A stretch of DNA of 15,152 nucleotides, taken from CAZWQR01 sp964638595. Its GTDB lineage: Bacteria; Patescibacteriota; Minisyncoccia; Minisyncoccales; PEYH01. Made by a program: the position numbers and the translations under genes. Below are positions 5,481-11,639 of the stretch, one piece after another. Under the pieces are notes generated by a model. It ran no database searches, was not told the origin of the DNA, and saw only the letters and a list, made by a program, of their open reading frames with translations. The DNA lies in NCBI GenBank assembly GCA_964638595.1, contig CAZWYU010000017.1, positions 1 through 15,152 on the forward strand. The letters run 5' to 3'. Position 1 is the stretch's first letter. Each line of letters starts with the position of its first letter.

Positions 5481-5903
5481 ATGCAGGAAATATTACACTT
5501 TGCTTTTGGTCTCTTTTTATTAAAATTTTTGCAAGAACCCTTGCTTGTTTTTCCGGCTGTTTTTGTAGGACATTTTTTGCTAGACGCTATACCACACTAC
5601 AAATTTATAACAAAAAAAAGATCAACTACTTTGCTCTTAATAGCAGTTGATGCTTTTTTATGTTTGCTTTTGGCCTTTTCTTATTTTGTCTATTCAGCTA
5701 AAGAATCTATTCTTATAATATTAGCTACTTTATTTTTTTCCATTTTGCCTGATTTTTTTCTTTTTATAAATTTCTTTTTTAAAAAGCAATTATGTAAGAG
5801 TTTTATGATTAATTTTCATAAAAAAATTCAACACGAATATTCTTGGGGCTGGATTATAGAATTAACTTTTTTAGTAATTCTGTTATTTTTTGTTTTTAAA
5901 TAA
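5481..5903 (+). CDS. small multi-pass membrane protein, possibly YdjM/DUF457-like
   Basis: This 140-residue protein is mostly hydrophobic, with about four membrane segments. Polar residues are placed in a pattern seen in the YdjM/DUF457 group of putative membrane metal-dependent hydrolases: H6 near the N terminus, GHFLLDAIPH (30-39), D57, LPDF (89-92), and H113 and H118 in the loop before the last helix. The resemblance is in spacing and motif style only, so the family call is tentative. No Shine-Dalgarno site precedes the ATG. The gene ends one base away from the convergent gene on the minus strand, leaving no room for a terminator between them. Confidence 0.65.
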   Translation: MQEILHFAFGLFLLKFLQEPLLVFPAVFVGHFLLDAIPHYKFITKKRSTTLLLIAVDAFLCLLLAFSYFVYSAKESILIILATLFFSILPDFFLFINFFFKKQLCKSFMINFHKKIQHEYSWGWIIELTFLVILLFFVFK

Positions 5904-5904
5904 T

Positions 5905-6954
5905 TTATTCTTTTTCGCCTAATCTTTGTTTCATCTTTTTTAGTTTTTCTTTCAGCTCAATCATTTTTAACTCTCTACCCGTTGTAAGTTCTTGAATTTT
6001 CTCTAATTCTTCTATATTTTCGCTTAATTCAGCCGTTCTTTCTTTTACTTGTTTTTCCAGGTTATCTTTAAGAGATTGTAGTTCTTTGGTCCTTTGCTGG
6101 ACTTTTTTTTCTAAAGAAGTTTTTGCTTCTTCAAGCTCTTTAGTTCTTTCTTGAACTTTTTTTTCTGCTTTTTGATAAGAATTTTGCAGTTCATTATTTA
6201 ATTTTTGTAATTGGGTATAGTTTTTTTCTAGATTTTTAGCCATTTGATTAAAAGTGTGAGAAAGCTCTCCGATCTCATCATTGCCCTTTTCCTTTATTCT
6301 ATAGCTAAGATTTTCAACACTAAAAGATTTTACTGCTTTATTTAAGCTAGTGATAGGATTTATAATCACATAATTTAGCAAGAGAATCATCATCAAAACA
6401 AGGGCTATTATTCCGCCTCCCATAATCAATAATAATTGAAAATAGGTTGTTCTCATTTCTTTGTCTAACTCTATCAGAGACAAAGCAATTTCATAAGTGC
6501 CTACTGTTTTTCCAGCTAAATAAATTGGGCTAGTTATTAAAAAAACTTGGTTATTGCCAATTTTTGTTTTTTTAGTAACAGTTCTTCCAGTTTCAATAAC
6601 TTGAAAGTTATTTTTATTAGGTTTTTCTCCGATTGAGGTTGTGTAGTTTGAGGCAGAAACTATTAACTCATTACCTCTAAATGTATTTATATTAATCTCT
6701 ACTACATCTGGATTTAACCAAATCAGCTTATAAATACCGTTTTGAAGACAGTTTTGGTTTGATAAAGATTCCTCGCTGCCTATTGAAGAATTAAGTGCTT
6801 GCGCTAAAACATTAGCTTGTTTTTGAAATTCCTGCTCTAAGATTTGTTTTTGCTGAAATATTATAGAGGTAGCAATAGCTGAAAAGACAATAATAGAAAC
6901 AAAAACTACGGCCAATATCAATTTAACTTTTAGAGAATAAAAGTAAGATTTCAT
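5905..6954 (-). CDS. membrane receptor: periplasmic sensor, HAMP and coiled coil, no kinase domain
   Basis: A 349-residue signalling-type protein. It has TM1 (about 10-32), an extracytoplasmic sensor region (33-170), TM2 (172-196), a HAMP domain (197-245, with the INP start and DEIGEL) and a long coiled coil (246-345). The coil contains three 18-residue repeats starting KKVQERTKELEE (265), KKVQQRTKELQS (283) and KQVKERTAELSE (301). The ERT-x-EL repeat normally links a sensor to a histidine kinase, but here the protein simply ends after GRELKMIELK (326-335): no phospho-acceptor histidine box, ATPase, cyclase or methyl-accepting output domain is present. It overlaps the solute-binding protein gene by one base, so the binding protein is the likely input. 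The output is unknown. Confidence 0.85.
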   Translation of the reverse strand: MKSYFYSLKVKLILAVVFVSIIVFSAIATSIIFQQKQILEQEFQKQANVLAQALNSSIGSEESLSNQNCLQNGIYKLIWLNPDVVEININTFRGNELIVSASNYTTSIGEKPNKNNFQVIETGRTVTKKTKIGNNQVFLITSPIYLAGKTVGTYEIALSLIELDKEMRTTYFQLLLIMGGGIIALVLMMILLLNYVIINPITSLNKAVKSFSVENLSYRIKEKGNDEIGELSHTFNQMAKNLEKNYTQLQKLNNELQNSYQKAEKKVQERTKELEEAKTSLEKKVQQRTKELQSLKDNLEKQVKERTAELSENIEELEKIQELTTGRELKMIELKEKLKKMKQRLGEKE

Positions 6955-7739
6955 TATTCTTCTATGTAATTTTGAATAATTTGGTCTAATTGTCCCGATT
7001 TCTTCAAATTAACTAAGGTTTCGTTTATTTTTTCTAAAAGCATTTCATTCTCTTTTTGGACGGCAATACCATAAAATTCTTGGGTAAAGGGTTCACCAAC
7101 AATTATCATATTATTTTGACCCTTTACTAAACTGATGGCTACGGGATAATCAACTATAATAGCTTCAATTTCTCTGTTTAAAAGTCCTTGTTTTGCTTCA
7201 GAATAATCAATATAGCCGATTACATCATTACTAATATCTTTTGCTTCAGCATAGCCAGTAGTGCCTTCTTGAGCTCCTAGTATTCTATTGTTTAGATTCT
7301 TTACTTCGGTTATAATTTCTTGCTCATCTTTATGAATTACTATGACTTGACCGGCGTTAAAATAAGGATTTGAGAAAGCCATTTTTTCAGCTCTTTCTGG
7401 AGTAATGGTTATGCCAGATATTAATATATCCACTTCATCGGCTATTAAAGTATCAAAAATGTCCTGCCATTCTATTTGTTTTAATTCTGCTTTTACACCC
7501 AATGATTCGGCAATTTTTTTAGCAATTTCTATATCAATGCCGATAAAATTTCCTTGTTCGTCAAAAGTTTCCATTGGCGGAAAAGCCGCATTTGTTCCTA
7601 CAATAATTTTATTTCTAGACATTATTTCTTGCATTTTTGGAGACGATTCTTCTTCTGATTCTGGTTTATAAAAAAGAACTAAAAAGAGTAGCAAAAAAAC
7701 CATTACTACTCCCACAAAGAGAAAGATTTTTTTAGACAT
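6954..7739 (-). CDS. extracellular solute-binding protein, amino-acid type (SBP_bac_3)
   Basis: A 261-residue periplasmic-binding-protein fold of the polar amino acid family. It has an N-terminal hydrophobic segment (about 5-23) and the binding domain from residue 45. Typical pieces are VGTNAAFPPMETFD, GIDIEIAKKIAESLGV, SGITITPERAEKMAFSNPYF (with R116, which in this family contacts the ligand carboxylate), GAQEGTTG and IIVDYP (D197, amino-group contact). There is no lipobox cysteine, so it is probably anchored by an uncleaved signal segment. No ABC permease or ATPase gene is nearby. Instead the gene overlaps the HAMP receptor downstream by one base, suggesting ligand sensing rather than uptake (inference). 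Confidence 0.9.
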   Translation of the reverse strand: MSKKIFLFVGVVMVFLLLFLVLFYKPESEEESSPKMQEIMSRNKIIVGTNAAFPPMETFDEQGNFIGIDIEIAKKIAESLGVKAELKQIEWQDIFDTLIADEVDILISGITITPERAEKMAFSNPYFNAGQVIVIHKDEQEIITEVKNLNNRILGAQEGTTGYAEAKDISNDVIGYIDYSEAKQGLLNREIEAIIVDYPVAISLVKGQNNMIIVGEPFTQEFYGIAVQKENEMLLEKINETLVNLKKSGQLDQIIQNYIEE

Positions 7740-7776
7740 AGTAAGAATAATTAATTATTCTTTTATTATATCACAG

Positions 7777-7803
7777 ATTATAGTAAAAATTGCGAGTTTT
7801 CAA
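7777..7803 (-). promoter_or_regulatory. promoter of the solute-binding/receptor operon
   Basis: Read on the minus strand, TTGAAA (7803-7798) and a perfect TATAAT (7782-7777) are separated by 15 bases, upstream of the start at 7739. The spacer is shorter than the usual 17. A second TATAAT (7770-7765) lies downstream without its own -35. Confidence 0.5.
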
Positions 7804-7825
7804 GTGGATAATTTTCTGCTAGAAT
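7797..7825 (+). promoter_or_regulatory. possible extended -10 promoter of murI, with start at the ATG
   Basis: TTTTCA (7797-7802), a 17-base spacer and TGCTAGAAT (7817-7825, an extended -10) put the expected first transcribed base at about the A of the murI ATG (7832). That would make a leaderless mRNA, in keeping with the absence of a Shine-Dalgarno site. It overlaps the divergent promoter on the other strand. Confidence 0.4.
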
Positions 7826-7831
7826 TAAAAG

Positions 7832-8617
7832 ATGAAAAAAGCAATTGGTATATTTGATTCAGGTCTTGGCGGATTAGAAATTTTGAGAGAGATTATAGAT
7901 TTTCTTCCAGAATATGATTATCTTTATCTTGGAGATAGCGCCAGGGCTCCTTATGGCAATAGAAGTTATGAAGAAATACATAAGTTTACTAGTCAAGCCG
8001 TAGATTTTCTTTTTGACGAAAATTGTCCTTTAGTTATTTTAGCTTGTAACACTGCTTCTAGTAAAGCCCTAAGGAGGATTCAAGGGGAATATTCTGAAAA
8101 AGTGCTTGGAGTTTTAATTCCTGCCGCCGAGAAAGCTGTTGAAATGACTAAAAATAATAAGATAGGGGTTATTGCCACAAAGGGCACGGTTTTTTCAAAG
8201 GCTTTTATGAGAGAGATAAAAAAATTAAAGCCAGAAACTGAAGTTTTTCAGGAAGCTTGTCCTCTTTTAGTTCCTCTTATTGAATCTGGAGAAAAAAATG
8301 TTAAGCCTGTTTTAGAAAAATGTCTCAAACCTTTAGTTAAGAGGGGAATTGATGTTTTAATTTTGGGCTGTACTCATTATGGATTAATTAAGCAAGATAT
8401 AGAAAAAATTACACCAAAAGAAATTAAAATTCTAGCTGAAGGCAAAATAGTGGCCCAAAAACTAAAAGATTATTTGCAAAGGCACAAAGAGATTGAAGAA
8501 CAATTAACTAAGAATTCCTCTATTGAAATATTAACAACTGGTCTAAGCAGTAATTTTGAGAAAATCGGTAAAAAGTTTTTCCAAAAAGAATTCAAAGCAA
8601 AAAAAGTTAAATTATAA
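7832..8617 (+). CDS. murI: glutamate racemase
   Basis: It interconverts L- and D-glutamate without a cofactor and supplies D-glutamate for peptidoglycan. The 261-residue length is normal. Family motifs are IFDSGLGGL (7-15, D9 and S10 in the active site), LGDSARAPYG (33-42), the first catalytic cysteine in ACNTAS (C72) and the second in GCTHYGL (C180). It starts a two-gene unit with uppP only two bases downstream; both act in cell-wall building. Its presence argues that this organism makes at least part of its own peptidoglycan precursors. Confidence 0.96.
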   Translation: MKKAIGIFDSGLGGLEILREIIDFLPEYDYLYLGDSARAPYGNRSYEEIHKFTSQAVDFLFDENCPLVILACNTASSKALRRIQGEYSEKVLGVLIPAAEKAVEMTKNNKIGVIATKGTVFSKAFMREIKKLKPETEVFQEACPLLVPLIESGEKNVKPVLEKCLKPLVKRGIDVLILGCTHYGLIKQDIEKITPKEIKILAEGKIVAQKLKDYLQRHKEIEEQLTKNSSIEILTTGLSSNFEKIGKKFFQKEFKAKKVKL

Positions 8618-8619
8618 TT

Positions 8620-9354
8620 ATGATAAATTATTTAATTTTAGGAGCTATCCAAGGTATCTTTGAGTGGTTGCCCATATCTAGCGAAGGAGTTGTTGCAATT
8701 TTTAGCCAATTGTTAATAAAGGATTTGAATGCAATTGAAGTTGCCTTATTTCTTCATCTAGGAACTTTATTTGCTGTTTTAATTTACTTTTTTGAAGACT
8801 GGAAAGAAATTCTTTTTTTTAAGAATAAAAAATTGATAAGGTTTTTGATAATCACTACTATTGTTTCTGGAATAGTGGGATTTTTCCTTTATCAATTAGT
8901 TATAACTATTGCTATTGGTTCTTATCTGCTTTTGTTTACCGGTTTTGGACTTTTATTTACAGCTTATTTTCATAAAAAGAAAAAGAGGATTTCTTTAAGC
9001 CCAAACAAATTAGCTTTGATTTCCGGTTTGCTCCAAGGGTTAGCTGTTATCCCCGGACTTTCTCGTTCAGCGGCTACTATTTTTGGTTTATCTTTAGGAA
9101 AAGAAAATCCTAAAGAAATTTTAAAGCTTTCATATCTTATGTCTGCACCAGTAGTAGCTGCTTCAAGTTTCTATTTATACATTCAAAATCCAGTAAACCT
9201 TGCCTGCTTTTGGCCTGCTCTATTAACTAGTTTTTTTGTTGGTATCCTGGCTTTAAAAATTATCTTAGTTTTTTCTCAAAGAATTGATTTTTTTAAATTT
9301 GCAATATTTTTTGCTTTGCTTTGTTTTATCGGCGGAATTATCTCTTTGATATAA
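8620..9354 (+). CDS. uppP: undecaprenyl-diphosphatase (UppP/BacA family)
   Basis: This integral membrane phosphatase recycles undecaprenyl diphosphate to the monophosphate lipid carrier used for cell-wall polymers. At 244 residues it is slightly shorter than typical members (about 265-275). The two signature regions are QGIFEWLPISSEG (11-23, with the catalytic glutamate E15) and GLLQGLAVIPGLSRSA (136-151, with catalytic R149), followed by several membrane helices. The first motif reads EWLPISSEG rather than the common EFLPISSSGHL, a variant I associate with archaeal-type members; this is from memory. It follows murI by two bases. Confidence 0.94.
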   Translation: MINYLILGAIQGIFEWLPISSEGVVAIFSQLLIKDLNAIEVALFLHLGTLFAVLIYFFEDWKEILFFKNKKLIRFLIITTIVSGIVGFFLYQLVITIAIGSYLLLFTGFGLLFTAYFHKKKKRISLSPNKLALISGLLQGLAVIPGLSRSAATIFGLSLGKENPKEILKLSYLMSAPVVAASSFYLYIQNPVNLACFWPALLTSFFVGILALKIILVFSQRIDFFKFAIFFALLCFIGGIISLI

Positions 9355-9378
9355 GTAATACGGAATATGGGAAGAATC

Positions 9379-9448
9379 ACGAATTAAGAATCAAGAATTA
9401 AGAAGCGTAAATCGCAATTCGTTAATTCGTTAATCCGTTAATTTGTAA
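9379..9448. repeat. short tandem 8-base repeats and a nearby inverted repeat
   Basis: ATTCGTTA, ATTCGTTA, ATCCGTTA, ATTTGTAA follow one another at 9417-9448, four 8-base units decaying to the right. Upstream, GAATTAAGAA occurs twice, and ACGAATTAA (9379-9387) is the inverse of TTAATTCGT (9422-9430). It looks like replication-slippage DNA in the gap after uppP. Confidence 0.7.
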
Positions 9449-9463
9449 CTGAAAAAGGGCACG

Positions 9464-9488
9464 TTGTGCTTAGCCCGGGTAAGCACAA
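9464..9488. repeat. 25-base palindromic repeat, copy D
   Basis: Arms TTGTGCTTAGCC and GGGTAAGCACAA: the left arm matches copy C and the right arm matches copies A and E, leaving one G-G mismatch in 12. GCCCGAATAG follows, the start of the GCCCAA tail seen elsewhere, but the terminator half is missing. Confidence 0.88.
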
Positions 9489-9555
9489 GCCCGAATAGTA
9501 TTTAATTAAGATAAAAATTGTTTGGCTGGGTAATTTTTTTTATGTACACAAATAT

Positions 9556-9584
9556 TTGCTTAAATTATTAGTAAATTGTATAAT
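9556..9584 (+). promoter_or_regulatory. sigma-70 promoter for the zinc-ribbon/xth unit
   Basis: TTGCTT (9556-9561), a 17-base spacer and a perfect TATAAT (9579-9584) give a start near 9591 and a leader of about 22 bases. Confidence 0.65.
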
Positions 9585-9612
9585 AACAATAGATTATTAA
9601 TATATCCTAATT

Positions 9613-9882
9613 ATGTCTTTTTGGACTAAATGGTTTGGCGGTAATAAAGGAAGAGGAATGGGACAAGGTATGGGGCAAGGTATGGGACAAGGAGCAGGTC
9701 AAGGAATGGGGCAAGGTATGGGACAGGGTCCTGGCAGACAGCCGCAAGGTATGAGTCAAGGTCCCGGCGGTTTCTGCGTTTGCCCAAACTGTGGCACCAA
9801 AGTGCCTCATCAAACAGGCGCACCCTGTTATGAGATAAAATGCCCTAATTGCGGCCAAGCAATGACAAGACCTGAAAACTGA
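9613..9882 (+). CDS. Gly/Met/Gln-repeat protein with C-terminal zinc ribbon
   Basis: An 89-residue protein in three parts: a short aromatic head (MSFWTKWFGG), a low-complexity tract built from six 12-base units coding MGQG or near variants (9658-9729), and a zinc ribbon with CPNCGTKVPH, APCYEIKCPNCG as likely metal ligands. The tail resembles small cysteine-ribbon proteins that accompany NifX and MinD-type genes in anaerobes; this is family memory, not proof. A consensus promoter precedes it. Six bases separate it from xthA, so they are probably one transcript. Function is unknown; the Met-rich tract could bind metal, or be a flexible spacer. Confidence 0.8.
   Translation: MSFWTKWFGGNKGRGMGQGMGQGMGQGAGQGMGQGMGQGPGRQPQGMSQGPGGFCVCPNCGTKVPHQTGAPCYEIKCPNCGQAMTRPEN
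9658..9729 (+). repeat. 12-base coding tandem repeat (six units)
   Basis: Six units of the form ATGGGACAAGGT lie head to tail, with silent A/G changes and one unit starting GCAGGT. They encode the MGQG tract of the zinc-ribbon protein. Such an array can change in unit number by slippage. Confidence 0.9.
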
Positions 9883-9888
9883 TGAGCT

Positions 9889-10638
9889 ATGAAAATAGTT
9901 TCCTGGAATGTTAATGGCTTAAGAGCCAATTACAAGAAAGGCTTTCTAAGTTGGTTTAATAAAACCAAAGCTGGTTTTTATTGTTTGCAAGAAATAAGAG
10001 CCAAAGAAGAAGATTTGCCTGAGGACCTTTTGAATATTAAAGGTTTTTTTTCTATATTTAATCCAGCTCAAAAACTTGGTTATAGCGGAACTGCAATTTA
10101 CAGCAAAGTTAAGCCAAAAGCTGTTATAAAAGAAGTGGGTTTTAAAAAATTTGACGAACAAGGAAGATTTTTAAGAGCAGATTATAAAGATTTTACCTTA
10201 ATCAATCTTTATATCCCTCACGGTGGACGGAGCAAAGAATTCCTTGATTATAAACTTGAAGCTTATAATTTTTTAATAGCTTATCTTAATAATTTGAAAG
10301 ACAAAAAAGTAATAGTTGTTGGAGATTTCAATATTGCTCATAAAGAAATCGATTTAGCTAGGCCGAATGATAATAAAAACAGCATTATGTTTACTCCAGA
10401 AGAAAGAACAAAAATAGATAAAATTATTGGTTTGGGCTTTATTGATTCTTTTCGCCAGTTTAACAAGAAAGGAGGAAATTATACTTGGTGGCCATATCTT
10501 TATAATGCCAGACAGAGAAATCTTGGTTGGAGGATAGATTATGTATTTGCCTCTAAGAGTGTTAAGATAGAAAAAGCTTTTATAGAAAGCGAGATTCAAG
10601 GTTCAGACCATTGTCCAGTAGGCATAGAAATAGAATAA
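9889..10638 (+). CDS. xthA: exodeoxyribonuclease III / AP endonuclease
   Basis: It cuts DNA at abasic sites and trims 3' ends in base-excision repair. The 249-residue length is close to the family norm. Catalytic motifs of the EEP phosphatase/nuclease fold are all present: WNVNGLRA (6-13), LQE with the metal-binding E35, NLYIPHG (106-112, Y108), GDFNIAH (145-151, D146 and N148), WRIDYVF (214-220) and SDHCPV (239-244, D240 and H241). It sits six bases after the zinc-ribbon gene. A family-4 uracil-DNA glycosylase is encoded about 3 kb downstream, so two consecutive steps of base-excision repair are in the window. Confidence 0.95.
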   Translation: MKIVSWNVNGLRANYKKGFLSWFNKTKAGFYCLQEIRAKEEDLPEDLLNIKGFFSIFNPAQKLGYSGTAIYSKVKPKAVIKEVGFKKFDEQGRFLRADYKDFTLINLYIPHGGRSKEFLDYKLEAYNFLIAYLNNLKDKKVIVVGDFNIAHKEIDLARPNDNKNSIMFTPEERTKIDKIIGLGFIDSFRQFNKKGGNYTWWPYLYNARQRNLGWRIDYVFASKSVKIEKAFIESEIQGSDHCPVGIEIE

Positions 10639-10649
10639 ACTTTTCTATG

Positions 10650-10664
10650 TTGTGCTCCACCGGT
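10650..10664. repeat. partial palindrome unit next to copy E
   Basis: TTGTGCTCCACCGGT begins like the other units and abuts copy E directly. It appears to be a truncated or collapsed unit. Confidence 0.5.
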
Positions 10665-10689
10665 TTGTGCTTACCCCGGGTAAGCACAA
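10665..10689. repeat. 25-base palindromic repeat, copy E
   Basis: Identical to copy A at 3347-3371, with arms TTGTGCTTACCC and GGGTAAGCACAA. It lies in the 66-base gap between xthA and the next gene. The 9-base AAATAGAAT occurs on both sides (10628-10636 and 10698-10706), which could be chance or a target duplication. Confidence 0.9.
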
Positions 10690-10704
10690 AATGAAGAAAA
10701 TAGA

Positions 10705-10992
10705 ATGAAAATATTTATAGAAAAAGAAAAAAATATTAGAAATTTTATGCGCAAAGCCGGCTATAAGCTTTTGGGTCAAAAAGATGAAGAATTGAGTTTT
10801 GTCAGGGAATTAGGCACTTTTAGATATCCTCGTTTTCATGTTTATATTAAAGAAAAAAAAGATAGTTTTGAAATCAACCTTCATTTAGACCAAAAAAAAC
10901 CAGTTTATCAAAGGGCTCATAATGCAGAATATCAGGGAGAATTAGTTGAAAAAGAGTTAGCAAGACTGAAAACTTTTTATGAGAACGATTAA
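10705..10992 (+). CDS. small conserved hypothetical protein
   Basis: A 95-residue soluble, charged protein without a named domain that I can assign. The segment LGTFRYPRFHVYIKEKKDSFEINLHLDQKKP, broken by aromatic and histidine residues, is a distinctive alternating pattern. From memory similar proteins with a FVR-LG...YPRFH-YI...LHLDQKKP layout occur widely in candidate-phylum genomes. No membrane segment or signal is seen. It overlaps the zinc-ribbon gene that follows by 14 bases, suggesting coupled expression. Function unknown. Confidence 0.75.
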   Translation: MKIFIEKEKNIRNFMRKAGYKLLGQKDEELSFVRELGTFRYPRFHVYIKEKKDSFEINLHLDQKKPVYQRAHNAEYQGELVEKELARLKTFYEND

Positions 10993-11206
10993 GGTTTATT
11001 GCCAAAATTGCAATACTTTGCTTTACAAATACCACAAACAAGGCCCTGGCCATTTGGTTAAATGTTACGAAGAAAGAATTGCAAAAGATTATACTAATGG
11101 CGACTTAAAATGTCCTAAGTGCGGAGAGCAGTTTGCTAGAAAAACAATGGTTTATGGCAAGCCAGCTAATAAAATTATTCAAGGAAAAATTTTTATCAAG
11201 AAATAA
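10979..11206 (+). CDS. small zinc-ribbon protein
   Basis: A 75-residue basic protein with two CXXC knuckles, CQNC (C8, C11) and CPKC (C45, C48), about 33 residues apart: a probable zinc ribbon. The stretch between them is basic and aromatic (LLYKYHKQGPGHLVKC), compatible with nucleic-acid binding. It overlaps the preceding gene by 14 bases. I cannot name its family; a role in translation or transcription would be typical for such ribbons but is unproven. Confidence 0.75.
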   Translation: MRTIKVYCQNCNTLLYKYHKQGPGHLVKCYEERIAKDYTNGDLKCPKCGEQFARKTMVYGKPANKIIQGKIFIKK

Positions 11207-11220
11207 CCACAATGTAAACC

Positions 11221-11245
11221 ATGTTAACCACCGGGTGGTGCACAA
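11221..11245. repeat. degenerate member of the 25-base palindrome family
   Basis: The right arm GGTGGTGCACAA ends in CACAA as in the other copies and the inner stem ACCACC/GGTGGT is perfect. The outer left arm has decayed, so only 9 of 12 positions pair. It lies in the 88-base gap before the NifX-like gene. Confidence 0.4.
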
Positions 11246-11294
11246 GTTATTCCTGTCTATTTTCCATTATTAATTAAATTATTTATATATAACT

Positions 11295-11639
11295 ATGTTA
11301 ATTTGTATTATTTCTATTGGTCCTGATTTAGATTCTTTGGTTGACTCCCGCTTTGGCAGAGGAGCTTATTTTTTGATTGTTGATTCAGAAGGCAAACTTA
11401 TAAAAAGTTTAGAGAATCCCGGAGTTAAAGCAATTAAAGGAGCTGGTGTGGCTGCCAGCCAGACTCTTATAAATGAGAAAGTTAATATTATAATTGCCTC
11501 AAACATTGGACCTAATGCTTTTGCCGTTTTAAATACTTCAAATATTAAAATATTTTCCGCGAAAGAGAATTTAACCGCAAAACAAGCTTTTCAGGAATAT
11601 TCAGCTGGTAAGCTTTCAGAAATAAATGAACAGAAATAA
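11295..11639 (+). CDS. NifX/NifB-type dinitrogenase cofactor-binding domain protein
   Basis: A 114-residue single-domain protein of the Dinitrogenase iron-molybdenum cofactor family (COG1433 type), small folds that bind or carry iron-sulfur or metal clusters. Typical pieces are DSRFGRGAYFLIVD (17-30), NPG, GAGVAASQTLINEKVNIIIASNIGPNAF (49-76, best read as a glycine-rich helix and strand) and KIFSAKENLTAKQAF. No nif genes are present, so nitrogen fixation is not implied. Stand-alone members often sit with MinD/ferredoxin ATPases, as here. Its 3' end overlaps the CDF gene by 14 bases. It probably starts the iron-sulfur operon that runs to the window edge. Confidence 0.9.
   Translation: MLICIISIGPDLDSLVDSRFGRGAYFLIVDSEGKLIKSLENPGVKAIKGAGVAASQTLINEKVNIIIASNIGPNAFAVLNTSNIKIFSAKENLTAKQAFQEYSAGKLSEINEQK

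Noticed and set aside
6954..7739. Solute-binding protein as part of an ABC uptake operon
   Set aside because: No permease or ATPase gene is adjacent on either side; the only overlapping partner is the HAMP receptor.
9607..9858. Two minus-strand open frames opposite the Gly/Met/Gln protein, one rich in LSHTLPHTL repeats
   Set aside because: The repeats are the antisense reading of the 12-base tandem units; the plus strand has a promoter, a zinc ribbon and a co-transcribed neighbour.
3347..10689. The 25-base repeats as a CRISPR array
   Set aside because: Copies are dispersed over 7 kb with genes between them, there are no regular spacers and no cas genes.
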